DNA of 32,590 nt from Chloroflexota bacterium (GCA_022566155.1 JADFJS010000004.1:1-32590); one strand, 5' to 3'. Shown: positions 9,370-18,048, counted from the first letter of the stretch. Notes: a model not told the origin generated them from the sequence alone. Numbers and translations are program-made.

Positions 9370-10181
9370 ATCGAATCGTAGGGATACGCTGGCGCAAAGG
9401 TGAACCTGTGGTATACGCCGATGCAGGCGATCTGGCGATGAAGCGAAATACCATGGTGGTGGTGCAGGCCGTCAAGGGCCAGGAGCTGGGAATAGTGGTG
9501 CGGGAGCCCGCTACCATAGTCTGGTCTGATTCCCCGGAGCCACCGGCGCTGACCGTGCTGCGCAGGGCCACCGCTTCGGACATAGGACGGTTACAGCAGA
9601 ACCGGGAGATGGAAGACCTCGCCTTCAAGTTGGCGCGGAACAAGGTCAGAGAGCTTACACTGCCCATGAAGATAGTTGAGGCCCACTATACCTTCGACCG
9701 CAGCCGGCTAACGGTGTCCTTTGGCGCGCAAGGACGCGTGGATTTCCGCCCTTTGCTCCGGGCGCTTGGCTCGGAATTGCGCTGCCGGGTCGAGTTGCGC
9801 CAGATCGGTGAACGGGATGTCGCCAAGATTATCGGCGGACTGGGCCGCTGCGGCCGCACTCTATGCTGCGACTCTTGGCTGGATAAATTTAACGCAATCT
9901 CGATTCGTATGGCTAAAGAGCAGGCCTTGCCCATCAGCGCCGAGGGCCTGGCGGGGGCATGCGGAAGATTACGCTGTTGCCTTAGATACGAATACGAGCA
10001 GTACCGGCAGGTCAACCGCGCCCTGCCACGCATCGGCGAAGAGGTGAATACACCTGATGGATTGGCCACGGTTATCGTAGGTCACCGCATCAAGGAGACG
10101 GTGTCGGTACGGTATGAGGACAACAAGGTCCTGGAGTGGCCGCTAGCCGAGGTGGAACGGTCGTCCTCTTCCAGAAACTGA
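9366..10181 (+). CDS. ricT: PSP1-domain protein, RicT/YaaT-like
   Basis: ATGA overlap with holB; cysteine-rich GGLGRCGRTLCCDSWL...AGACGRLRCCLRYE and the holB-neighbour context typical of yaaT/ricT. Confidence 0.88.
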   Translation: MNRIVGIRWRKGEPVVYADAGDLAMKRNTMVVVQAVKGQELGIVVREPATIVWSDSPEPPALTVLRRATASDIGRLQQNREMEDLAFKLARNKVRELTLPMKIVEAHYTFDRSRLTVSFGAQGRVDFRPLLRALGSELRCRVELRQIGERDVAKIIGGLGRCGRTLCCDSWLDKFNAISIRMAKEQALPISAEGLAGACGRLRCCLRYEYEQYRQVNRALPRIGEEVNTPDGLATVIVGHRIKETVSVRYEDNKVLEWPLAEVERSSSSRN

Positions 10182-10231
10182 TACCTCAAACCGATGGCCC
10201 GGTGAAGGATGCTTTCTGCGATGAATACCGC

Positions 10232-11005
10232 CTAGACCTGGACAGTCCAGGGCAGGTATTGCCGCCACTCCTCAAGGATCACCCGGTTCTGTAAGATCAG
10301 GTAAGGATTGGGGTCCGGCGCTTTTGGCGCCTTGCCCAGGGTCATCCTCGCCTCCATGGGCGTCCTTCCCGCCTTGCGCAGATTGCATCGGTTGCAGGCA
10401 GCCACCACGTTGTCCCAGGAGTGGCCACCTCCCTGCCGGCGGGGCACTACGTGGTCCACCGTGAGGTCCGGAGCCTTCTTGCCACAGTACTGGCAAGTAA
10501 ACCTATCCCTCAGGAAAACTTCCTTCTTCGACAGCTTGCGCGGCAATAGAGGCTTTCGAACGAGGTAAACCAGGCGGACGATGGAGGGAGCCTCGATAAC
10601 GCTGGAAACGGTGTGCAGATCTGCCTGGTGGTTCTCCAACAACTCCGCCTTGCCTTTGTCCACCAAGACTATCGCGCGGCGAACCGTGCACACATTGAGG
10701 GGTACGTAATTCAAGTTGAGGACCAGGGCAGGAGCTTGGACCAGTTGGCGCCAGTTCAGAGCAGGCCCGCCAACCCCATCATCCACTCCGGCGGATATCC
10801 CGTCATGCGCTACCGATGCATCAGCATGTGATTGGCCGTTGTGCGAATCATTTGCCACTGAGAACAGCACCTTTGCCCGGCTTGCGCCGCGGGCCGTCCG
10901 GGATGCCGCCGGAACGATCGGCTCACCCCCCGGGTGGCGCTTCTCCAGAGATATTAGCCTCGAGATAAGGCCCTCAGGTACCACGCCGCCTACATGGTAG
11001 CACAT
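10232..11005 (-). CDS. HNH endonuclease family protein
   Basis: FTCQYCGKKAPDLTVDHVVPRRQGGGHSWDNVVAACNRCNLRKAGRTP HNH core; N-terminal part is low-confidence and the start may be further downstream. Confidence 0.85.
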   Translation of the reverse strand: MCYHVGGVVPEGLISRLISLEKRHPGGEPIVPAASRTARGASRAKVLFSVANDSHNGQSHADASVAHDGISAGVDDGVGGPALNWRQLVQAPALVLNLNYVPLNVCTVRRAIVLVDKGKAELLENHQADLHTVSSVIEAPSIVRLVYLVRKPLLPRKLSKKEVFLRDRFTCQYCGKKAPDLTVDHVVPRRQGGGHSWDNVVAACNRCNLRKAGRTPMEARMTLGKAPKAPDPNPYLILQNRVILEEWRQYLPWTVQV

Positions 11006-11033
11006 GGAACAAGGGCGGACCCATCGTCTTCAG

Positions 11034-11549
11034 TTATTGGACGATTTTCTCCAGTTGATTGTCCCAGTCACCGGGTATCAGGCCTACACCACGGATCACA
11101 ACGTCGAAGTTGTCCGCCAGGAAGGCGCCCAGTACCGATTCGTCGATGTCTTTGACCAGGCCGTCATTGGCCGGGAACTTCTGAACGCTCGTCAGCACGC
11201 CGGACAGGAGCACAAAGCCAACTATAAAACCCGCCGCCAGTCCAGCCATCTTATTTGCCATACCGCCGAGGGGGATAAAGGCCAGCATCGTGCGCAGCAT
11301 AAATCCGGCTATCGAAGCCACGATAAATAGGCCCACGAAGACCAGAATAAAACCGGCAATGGCCTGATAGTCTTCGTTGCCGGTGAAGGGAGAGAACAGG
11401 TTGCCCATCGAGTCGGAGATCCGGCTGGCAACTGCCAGTCCCACCAGTACAGTAACCAGCGGGATAACCAGTTGGATCAGCCCGGCCGTGTAACCCCAAC
11501 CCGAGGTCAAGCCCCATACCACCAGGATCGCCAAGTCTATCCAGTTCAT
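11034..11549 (-). CDS. CvpA family membrane protein
   Basis: MNWIDLAILVVWGLTSGWGYTAGLIQLVIPLVTVLVGLAVASRI..., multi-TM pattern of CvpA/colicin V production proteins. Confidence 0.82.
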   Translation of the reverse strand: MNWIDLAILVVWGLTSGWGYTAGLIQLVIPLVTVLVGLAVASRISDSMGNLFSPFTGNEDYQAIAGFILVFVGLFIVASIAGFMLRTMLAFIPLGGMANKMAGLAAGFIVGFVLLSGVLTSVQKFPANDGLVKDIDESVLGAFLADNFDVVIRGVGLIPGDWDNQLEKIVQ

Positions 11550-11698
11550 AATCGTCCCCCTGCCCAGGATAGATTCCTAGATCGGCGTTAGCTTACGTGT
11601 CAGTCTATCATGGCGAAAACTACTTGCGGCAAGTGCAGATCTTCTGTCTTGGAGGCAACATACCACGTAGGAACCATGGCCTGCCGGCGCCCGAGCAC

Positions 11699-12379
11699 CT
11701 AAACGTTGACCAGCGCCGATGTTGGCCGCCTGTTAGGCAGCCGGTTGCGCAGCCAAACCAGGCCCAGGAGGGCCATGATGCCAAATAGGTACCCGCCCAT
11801 CACATCGCTGGGCCAGTGAACACCCAGGTACACCCGGGACAGGCCCATGACCAGGATCAGCAACGCCAATAACGCTTGAAAACTGCGGCGAATCGGCGTC
11901 GAAACGGGTAGCTCATTGACCAGCACAATCAAAAGACCGCCAAAAAGCATGGCATAGAGGGAATGGCCGCTGGGAAAACTGGGGCTGTTGGGCGCGAAAT
12001 TGGTGATGAAGTACTCCGGCCGGGCCCGTCCTATCAAGTCTTTGAGCAAGACCCCAAGGCCGATTGGGATTCCACTGAGGGCGACGATCAGTGCGTCGGC
12101 CCGCCGGCACAGAACGACCAGCGACGCCACGGTAGTTGCAATCAACACCGTGGCAACCGGCGTCCACCCCAACCTGGCAACGCCAAGCGCCGCCCCATCC
12201 AGCCATCCCGTCTGGATCTTCTGCAACCACCTTAGGGCTTCCTCATCGCCGGGGAATGTGGCGAAATACCAAGCCAGGAGAAAGATGCCCAGCGTGATCA
12301 GCAGCCCGCCAGCCATGCAGTATGGGCGCCAACGGAGCCTGCAAAATAGTTGGCATTTTTCAACCACGGGGGATTTCAA
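11699..12379 (-). CDS. PAP2-family phosphatase
   Basis: LKDLIGRARPEYF ... FPSGHSLYAMLFG ... GLSRVYLGVHWPSDVMGGY, the three-part acid phosphatase motif. Confidence 0.9.
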   Translation of the reverse strand: MKSPVVEKCQLFCRLRWRPYCMAGGLLITLGIFLLAWYFATFPGDEEALRWLQKIQTGWLDGAALGVARLGWTPVATVLIATTVASLVVLCRRADALIVALSGIPIGLGVLLKDLIGRARPEYFITNFAPNSPSFPSGHSLYAMLFGGLLIVLVNELPVSTPIRRSFQALLALLILVMGLSRVYLGVHWPSDVMGGYLFGIMALLGLVWLRNRLPNRRPTSALVNV

Positions 12380-12583
12380 ATCCGGACATTACCCATATCG
12401 TTGATGGCTATTCTACGCAGGTTCCACGGCGGTAGATTCCAACTGCATCACTCTCCGAAGGACGATCGAAACCCGATGATATGCAGATATTCTAGCATCG
12501 CTTTTCCTTAAATTATAGGCATTAGCCCAGGCAACCCAATGCGGAGGCATGTACAACGGCGCACCGGCACCAGCAAGCGTATC

Positions 12584-12614
12584 AGCACTCCCCGATCCGG
12601 CCGAGTGCTATAAT
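12584..12614 (+). promoter_or_regulatory. CIRCE-like inverted repeat AGCACTC-N12-GAGTGCT overlapping a TATAAT -10 hexamer (12609-12614)
   Basis: Perfect 7-bp arms at 12584-12590 and 12603-12609; TATAAT immediately follows and overlaps the right arm. Confidence 0.45.
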
Positions 12615-12645
12615 GCCATGGCTGATTGTGTTGCGAGGTACCCCC

Positions 12646-13314
12646 TTGTCCGGTAAAGTGAGTGTCATCGCCCTGGACGGCCCGGTGGCCTCGGGCAAGT
12701 CCGTCGTGGGCCGGGAGTTGGCCCGGCGGCTCGCGTTCCGTTATCTGGATACCGGGGTGATGTACCGGGCCATAACGTGGCTTGCACTGCGCTGCGGCAC
12801 GTCCCTGGCAGACGAAGAAAGCCTTGGCAATCTCGCCAATCGCCATCCGATACGCCTGAGTGGCACGGAAAGCAATCAGGTCTGGGTGGGCGAGCATCAA
12901 TTAGGCCCTGAGCTGCGGGATGCCCGGGTAGAACGCCAAGTTTCTCTGGTCTCCCGGATGCCCCAGGTACGCCGGGTCCTGGTTCAGCAACAGCGAACTC
13001 TCGCCAAGGAAGGAAACATCGTGATGGTGGGCCGGGACATCGGCACCGTCGTTTTGCCCAACGCCGACGTTAAAGTGTATCTCTCGGCCTCACCGGAAGC
13101 GCGGGCTCACCGGCGGTTGAAAGACCTGGTTGACCAGGGCCAAGACGTTGACTTTCAGCAGGTACTGGGGGAAACCATACAGCGGGATGATATGGATTCC
13201 AACCGAGCCGACTCCCCGCTACGGCCGGCCGAAGATGCCCTAACCCTGGACACCGGGGAGCTAACGATCGACCAGGTGGTGGAGCAGATCCTCGCGCAAG
13301 TCCACCGGTGTTGA
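12646..13314 (+). CDS. cmk: Cytidylate kinase
   Basis: VIALDGPVASGKSVVGRELARRLAFRYLDTGVMYRAITW; VGRDIGTVVLPNADVKVYLSASPEARAHRR. Start ambiguous (ATG 12613, TTG 12646 or GTG 12658); ATG 12613 overlaps the candidate -10, so 12646 is preferred. Confidence 0.92.
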   Translation: MSGKVSVIALDGPVASGKSVVGRELARRLAFRYLDTGVMYRAITWLALRCGTSLADEESLGNLANRHPIRLSGTESNQVWVGEHQLGPELRDARVERQVSLVSRMPQVRRVLVQQQRTLAKEGNIVMVGRDIGTVVLPNADVKVYLSASPEARAHRRLKDLVDQGQDVDFQQVLGETIQRDDMDSNRADSPLRPAEDALTLDTGELTIDQVVEQILAQVHRC

Positions 13315-14027
13315 TCAGCACACGGCACGCAGGCTGGATGTACCGGGCCGGACACTGGCTGGGCCTATTCTGCTTAAGTAATTTCGGCCGCCTGGAAGTA
13401 CTGGGCCGAGAATCCGTGCCACCCTACGGGCCGCTGATAGTGGTGGCCAATCACGTATCATACAACGACCCGCCGATGCTGCTGGCCAGCATCCCCCGGG
13501 CACTGCATTTCATCGCTAAGCAGGAACTGTTCAACTTCACCTTGACCAACTATTTTTTGAAGCAATTCAACGTGTATCCGTTCAACCGCACCGGTCACGG
13601 GGTCGATGCAATGCGGCTGATGCTACGATTGTTGGCGGAAGACCGCGCCGTGGTGATCTTTCCGGAGGGCCACCGAAGCCCGGACCATGCCATGAGAAAG
13701 GCCATGCTGGGGGTGGCATATCTGGCCCACAGGAGCCAGGCCCCTATACTTCCTGTAGGGATTACCGGCACCGAAACATTCCCGGTCTGGCGCCTGCCCA
13801 TTCCCCTGCGCCACATGCGGGCCAATATCGGCCAACCCTTTACCCTGCCTATGATAGAGGGCAATCCCAGCCGGCAGGTGCTTGAGAGCTTGCGAGACAT
13901 GGTCATGGGCCGCGTCGCCGCCATGCTGCCCGAGGAATACCGTGGCGTGTACGCCACCGCCCAAGGTCCGAGAGAAGACCTTGCCAACATAACGCCGGCC
14001 GCCGGTGAAGGAAATGGGCCATCTTAG
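13308..14027 (+). CDS. plsC: 1-acyl-sn-glycerol-3-phosphate acyltransferase
   Basis: NHVSYNDP (HX4D), PFNRTG, FPEGHRSPD motifs; overlaps the cmk 3' end. Confidence 0.88.
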   Translation: MLISTRHAGWMYRAGHWLGLFCLSNFGRLEVLGRESVPPYGPLIVVANHVSYNDPPMLLASIPRALHFIAKQELFNFTLTNYFLKQFNVYPFNRTGHGVDAMRLMLRLLAEDRAVVIFPEGHRSPDHAMRKAMLGVAYLAHRSQAPILPVGITGTETFPVWRLPIPLRHMRANIGQPFTLPMIEGNPSRQVLESLRDMVMGRVAAMLPEEYRGVYATAQGPREDLANITPAAGEGNGPS

Positions 14028-14105
14028 GGTCGATCGGCGCTGCGGCGATCTTCAGCGAGAACTCCAACCCAAATCACCTAAAGCCAGACTGAAGGGATGA
14101 CAAGT

Positions 14106-14324
14106 ATGCAACAGGCTTCCAAATTCGGCATTTACCTAAATTCCAAGGAAAACAAGGTCGTCCGCATAAACTCCCCATACTGGATACCCGAGGAACCCGA
14201 CTGGGTCTTCCTGACATCCGAGGTCAACTCCACCCTGCTGCAAATCCGTGACATGGCCAAGGAGCAAGGGCAATCCTCGGAGTCGGAGTCCATCACTTGG
14301 GGTACCATCCCTCTCCGGGATTAG
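14106..14324 (+). CDS. Small hypothetical protein (about 72-75 aa)
   Basis: MQQASKFGIYLNSKENKVVRINSPYWIPEEPDWVFLTSEVNSTLLQIRDMAKEQG...; plausible composition; no recognised family. ORF can also start at 14097. Confidence 0.55.
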   Translation: MQQASKFGIYLNSKENKVVRINSPYWIPEEPDWVFLTSEVNSTLLQIRDMAKEQGQSSESESITWGTIPLRD

Positions 14325-14431
14325 CTAACTGTCGCCGCTTAAGGCAGCCACAAGCGATGCGAGAGATGGGCCGGACGCTCTTCCAGCAATAGGTTGCCGA
14401 GGCGCCTCTTGTTTAAGCGGGTTGATTAAAT

Positions 14432-14474
14432 AAGCCCTGGGCCGACCGGGGACTTCCCCGAAGCACCAGGGCTT
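14432..14474. terminator. Nested inverted repeat between convergent genes, possible terminator
   Basis: Outer stem AAGCCCTGG/CCAGGGCTT (14432-14440 / 14466-14474) enclosing hairpin CGGGG-ACTT-CCCCG (14447-14460). Confidence 0.5.
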
Positions 14475-14547
14475 TGAAAGCATATCACCTCAGGCGGACC
14501 TTTCCGGCGGGAGGCTGAGCACCTAGGGCCTGGAGAGGACCATTCCT

Positions 14548-14712
14548 CTAGCCCTCCGGAATGACCCCGAGCTGCTGCATCATGGCCATGTCGTCCTGGT
14601 TGCCCCAATGCTCTATCGCCTTGCCGTTGACGATCCAGACGATGTGGGTCTCGCTAAATGTGACCCGCTTGCCCGTGGCCTTGACGCTAAATCGCTGGTA
14701 GGGTGTCCGCTG
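14548..14712 (-). pseudogene. 3' remnant of a SnoaL-like/ester cyclase gene
   Basis: TPYQRFSVKATGKRVTFSETHIVWIVNGKAIEHWGNQDDMAMMQQLGVIPEG*, C-terminal signature of SnoaL-like polyketide cyclases/ester cyclases without the N-terminal two thirds; the frame runs upstream only into the overlapping SDR. Confidence 0.65.
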
Positions 14713-14716
14713 GCGA

Positions 14717-15640
14717 TTAACTCGGTGGCTGGTTCGGCGCAGGGTTAAACAGCTCCAACCCGATGGTGGGCGGGAAAACCTTGGCCAGCTCCTCCACCGT
14801 CCACCTGCCATTCTTGCTGATGGTCTTCACCGGCTCCGGCTCGTTCATCAGGGTCACCAGGCCCTCGGTGACGTGGAATACATGGCCGTTCACGTGGGCT
14901 GCTTCGTCGGAAGCCAGCCAGGTAACGAAGGGCGCCACGTCATCCCCTTCCCCCCGCATCCTGGGAGCCGAACCGGAGGGACCGCCGATACCCCGGGCAG
15001 CCCTCAGGGTCCGGGCTTCATCGGGGACCGTCTGGGTCATTCTGGTTCCGGCGGCGGGCGAAATCGAGTTGGCCGTCACGCCGTACCGTCCCATGTCGCG
15101 GGCCAGCACCCGGGTAAGCCCGGCAATGCCATCCTTGGCCGCACCGTAGTTGGCCTGGCCCGAGTTGCCATACAGGCCGGAGGTGGAGGTAAAGGTGATG
15201 ATCCGCCCGGACCGCTGCTGCCGGAAGAGTATGCAGGCGTGTTTGGCCACGGTGAAGGTGCCCTTCAAGTGTACCGCAATCACGTCGTCCCACTCCTCCT
15301 CGGACATGTTGAACACCATGCGGTCCCGCAGGATCCCGGCGCAGGTGACTATGATGTCTAGTTTGCCGAAATTGTCCACCGCGGTCTGGACGATCTTTTC
15401 GCCGCCGGACATGGTGGCCACCGACTCGGTGCTACCAACGGCGGACCCGCCGGCATCCTTGATCTCATTCGCCACAATATCGGCAACCGACTGGTCGAAA
15501 CCGGTACCGTCGACGTTTACACCCAGGTCGACCACCACCACCTTGGCGCCTTCTTCTGCCATCAACATGGCAACGCCCCGGCCGATCCCCCGGCCGGAAC
15601 CGGTCACTATAGCTACTTTATCTTTTAACGAATTGCCCAT
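14717..15640 (-). CDS. Short-chain dehydrogenase/reductase, copy 1
   Basis: VTGSGRGIGRGVA glycine motif, CAGILRDRMVFNMSEEEWDDVIAVHLKGTF, NYGAAK catalytic YxxxK. Confidence 0.92.
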   Translation of the reverse strand: MGNSLKDKVAIVTGSGRGIGRGVAMLMAEEGAKVVVVDLGVNVDGTGFDQSVADIVANEIKDAGGSAVGSTESVATMSGGEKIVQTAVDNFGKLDIIVTCAGILRDRMVFNMSEEEWDDVIAVHLKGTFTVAKHACILFRQQRSGRIITFTSTSGLYGNSGQANYGAAKDGIAGLTRVLARDMGRYGVTANSISPAAGTRMTQTVPDEARTLRAARGIGGPSGSAPRMRGEGDDVAPFVTWLASDEAAHVNGHVFHVTEGLVTLMNEPEPVKTISKNGRWTVEELAKVFPPTIGLELFNPAPNQPPS

Positions 15641-15708
15641 CAGAACTATACCTCGCTCGAAACAATTGCTTTATTATCACCGTCACGCACCGCAGGCTGA
15701 TTGCCTGG

Positions 15709-16638
15709 CTACGACCTTGCCTCTTGGGGAGGCGCCGGGTTGGTAATGCCTCTGGTGAGCACATCCCGGGCCATGGGCGCCAGTTCCTCCATGCTCCAAT
15801 GGCCATTCGGGTTGTAGATGGCCTGCATGGGCCTGGGTTGGGACATCAGCGACACGGTGTCGCCGTGAACCAGGAAGATCTGACCATTGACGTTGCTGGC
15901 ATAGTCGCTGGCCAGATAGCAGATAAATGGAGCGATGTGTTCCGGGTCCCTCGTCTCGGGCGCGCGGTCGGCGGACAAAGAGGCGACCCCGCTCCGTTGC
16001 CGAAGCTCGGCCGCGTTATCGGGAATAGCGCCGATCATGCGGGTTTCAGCGCGAGGTGCGATGGAGTTGGCCGTTACGCCGTAGCGCCCCATATCCCTGG
16101 CCAGCACCTTGGTAAATCCGGCGATGCCCGACTTGGCCGCGCCATAGTTGGCCTGGCCCGAGTTGCCCACCAATCCGGACTCCGAGCTGAAGGTGATGAT
16201 CCGCCCGGAGCGCTGCTGCCGAAACAGGATGCATGCGTGCTTAACGACGGTAAAGGTCCCCTTCAGGTGCACGGCGATAACATCGTCCCACTCCTCTTCC
16301 GACATGTTGAACACCATGCGGTCGCGCAGGATACCGGCGCAGGTCACCACGATGTCCAGTTTGCCGAAGCTATCTATCGCGGTCTGGACGATCTTTTCGC
16401 CGCCGGACATAGTGGCCACCGATTCCATGCTTGGAACGGCTTTGCCGCCGGCCTCACGAATCTCCGACGCCACTTGCTCGGCCACCGAGTGATCCAGCCC
16501 GGTGCCGTCCACGTTCACGCCGGGGTCGACAATAACCACGCTGGCGCCTTCTTCGGCCATCATCATGGCCACGCCGCGGCCGATGCCCCGGCCGGAACCG
16601 GTCACGATGGCCACCTTATCTACCAGTGAGTCACCCAT
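15709..16638 (-). CDS. Short-chain dehydrogenase/reductase, copy 2 (tandem paralogue of copy 1)
   Basis: MGDSLVDKVAIVTGSGRGIGRGVAMMMAEEGASVVIVDPG...; near-identical central region to copy 1 at protein level. Confidence 0.92.
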   Translation of the reverse strand: MGDSLVDKVAIVTGSGRGIGRGVAMMMAEEGASVVIVDPGVNVDGTGLDHSVAEQVASEIREAGGKAVPSMESVATMSGGEKIVQTAIDSFGKLDIVVTCAGILRDRMVFNMSEEEWDDVIAVHLKGTFTVVKHACILFRQQRSGRIITFSSESGLVGNSGQANYGAAKSGIAGFTKVLARDMGRYGVTANSIAPRAETRMIGAIPDNAAELRQRSGVASLSADRAPETRDPEHIAPFICYLASDYASNVNGQIFLVHGDTVSLMSQPRPMQAIYNPNGHWSMEELAPMARDVLTRGITNPAPPQEARS

Positions 16639-16781
16639 CAGGTCCTCCTCGTTATTTTCGTGGCCCTCGTCGGCCGGACAGCGGCCAAGAGTAGCCTGGG
16701 GTACAGGCCAACACGACATCCAACCGAATTCAACGGCGGCGGCGGTTAGCCTCGAAGGCTTTGGAAATTATCGGGCAAGAA

Positions 16782-17210
16782 CTATCGAGAGGGCAGGGCA
16801 ACGGTAGCCGACCCCGGCGTGGTCCGTTGACCCTCGGGGTTTTCCAGCCATATCTCGCAGTCCACCAGGTTCTGGCCCTCGGACTTGTAGGTGCGGAGAA
16901 CCTTACCCTTGGCGGTGATGGTGTTGCCCGGGAAATCCATGCCACGGTACTGGCAAGCCAGCCGCTTCAGGGCCCCCAACGGGCCCATCCATTCCGTCAT
17001 GAATTGGCCTAAAAAGGCATTCTTCAAGGCGCCGTGGAGTATCACACCGTCCAACTGATTGCCTTGGGCGAAATCCTTGTCGTAATGGATCTGGTAAAAG
17101 TCCCCCGACGCCCCGGCGTAGCGAACCAGCTGCTGGGTGGTGGGGTTCTTAACCAGGGGTGGCATCTCCATCCCTTCGGACACGTCTTCCCAATAAACTT
17201 GCTCAGCCAT
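16782..17210 (-). CDS. MaoC-like hydratase domain protein
   Basis: MAEQVYWEDVSEGMEMPPLVKNPTTQQLVRYAGASGDFYQIHYDKDFA hot-dog hydratase motif with D...H. Confidence 0.88.
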   Translation of the reverse strand: MAEQVYWEDVSEGMEMPPLVKNPTTQQLVRYAGASGDFYQIHYDKDFAQGNQLDGVILHGALKNAFLGQFMTEWMGPLGALKRLACQYRGMDFPGNTITAKGKVLRTYKSEGQNLVDCEIWLENPEGQRTTPGSATVALPSR

Positions 17211-17221
17211 ACATCCTTCCC

Positions 17222-17680
17222 TCAGTATCGGATACCGGTTGTAGTCTGGGTTGCCACCACCTGGTCGAACTGGTTGGTGTAGGTGGTCACGGTGGAGGTG
17301 ATGATCATCACGCCCATGCGGCCGGACCGTTCCTGCATGTCGGTTATGCGGGAAACCGTCGTGATCAGGTCTCCAGGCCGTACGGGTTCGAAATACTCCC
17401 AATCGCTGCCGCCGTCCAACGCATTATTGAAGGGTATATCGAATGGGACCTCCCGGCGAGAGGACCGGATCGATCGCAGGAAAGTTGGGGGCGCGATCAG
17501 CCCACCGTACTGGCTTTTCCTGGCAGCCTCTTCGTCGTTGAAGACCGGATTGTCGTCCTCGATCGCCTGGGCAAACCTGATGATGGCGCCCTTTTCTATC
17601 TCCGTGGTAACCGGAGGGCCTTCCAAACCAATGGCCTGTTGACGCATTTCTTCGGTCAAGAAAGTAGTAGGTGTAGACAC
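17222..17680 (-). CDS. MaoC N-terminal-domain (FAS1-like dehydratase) protein
   Basis: AIEDDNPVFNDEEAARKSQYGGLIAPPTF; hot-dog non-catalytic half pattern; paired with the downstream MaoC gene. Confidence 0.85.
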   Translation of the reverse strand: MSTPTTFLTEEMRQQAIGLEGPPVTTEIEKGAIIRFAQAIEDDNPVFNDEEAARKSQYGGLIAPPTFLRSIRSSRREVPFDIPFNNALDGGSDWEYFEPVRPGDLITTVSRITDMQERSGRMGVMIITSTVTTYTNQFDQVVATQTTTGIRY

Positions 17681-17860
17681 GGCGGACCTCCCTGGCTGGG
17701 TGCAGGCAAAAGTCTACAGGCGGCGGCAAGTAGTGTCAAGAAGAACCGATAATCGGCGCATAGCCCACCCAACTATTATCAGGCAAAATCATGCGCAGAG
17801 TTGCTCGTACCGATCAGTACGGGTAACGCATAATAAACAAAGGGATATAGTATTATATAG

Positions 17861-17875
17861 TGGGATAATATCCCA
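17861..17875. repeat. Perfect palindrome TGGGATA-A-TATCCCA in an AT-rich promoter region
   Basis: 7-bp arms with a 1-nt centre. Confidence 0.5.
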
Positions 17876-17922
17876 TATACGGCTGATTACATACGAGAAA
17901 TATTTCACAAATACGAAAATAG

Positions 17923-17952
17923 TTGACATGCCGCTTGGGACTAATATATATT
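17923..17952 (+). promoter_or_regulatory. Candidate sigma70-type promoter of the UspA gene
   Basis: TTGACA at 17923-17928; TATATT at 17947-17952 (18 nt spacer), or TATATA at 17945-17950 (16 nt). Confidence 0.5.
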
Positions 17953-18048
17953 GTGCTCCATCCTCTAGTTTTCCATGGCGAGGCGTCGCCCATAGCTAAA
18001 AAAGCCTGCCAAATTGCCAAATGGGATCAAAGATTCGAGGGGTGGAGC

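Noticed and set aside
15724-16629. 301-aa plus-strand ORF
   Set aside because: Antisense shadow of SDR copy 2; a similar shadow appears opposite SDR copy 1 (14873-15361), as expected from their shared sequence.
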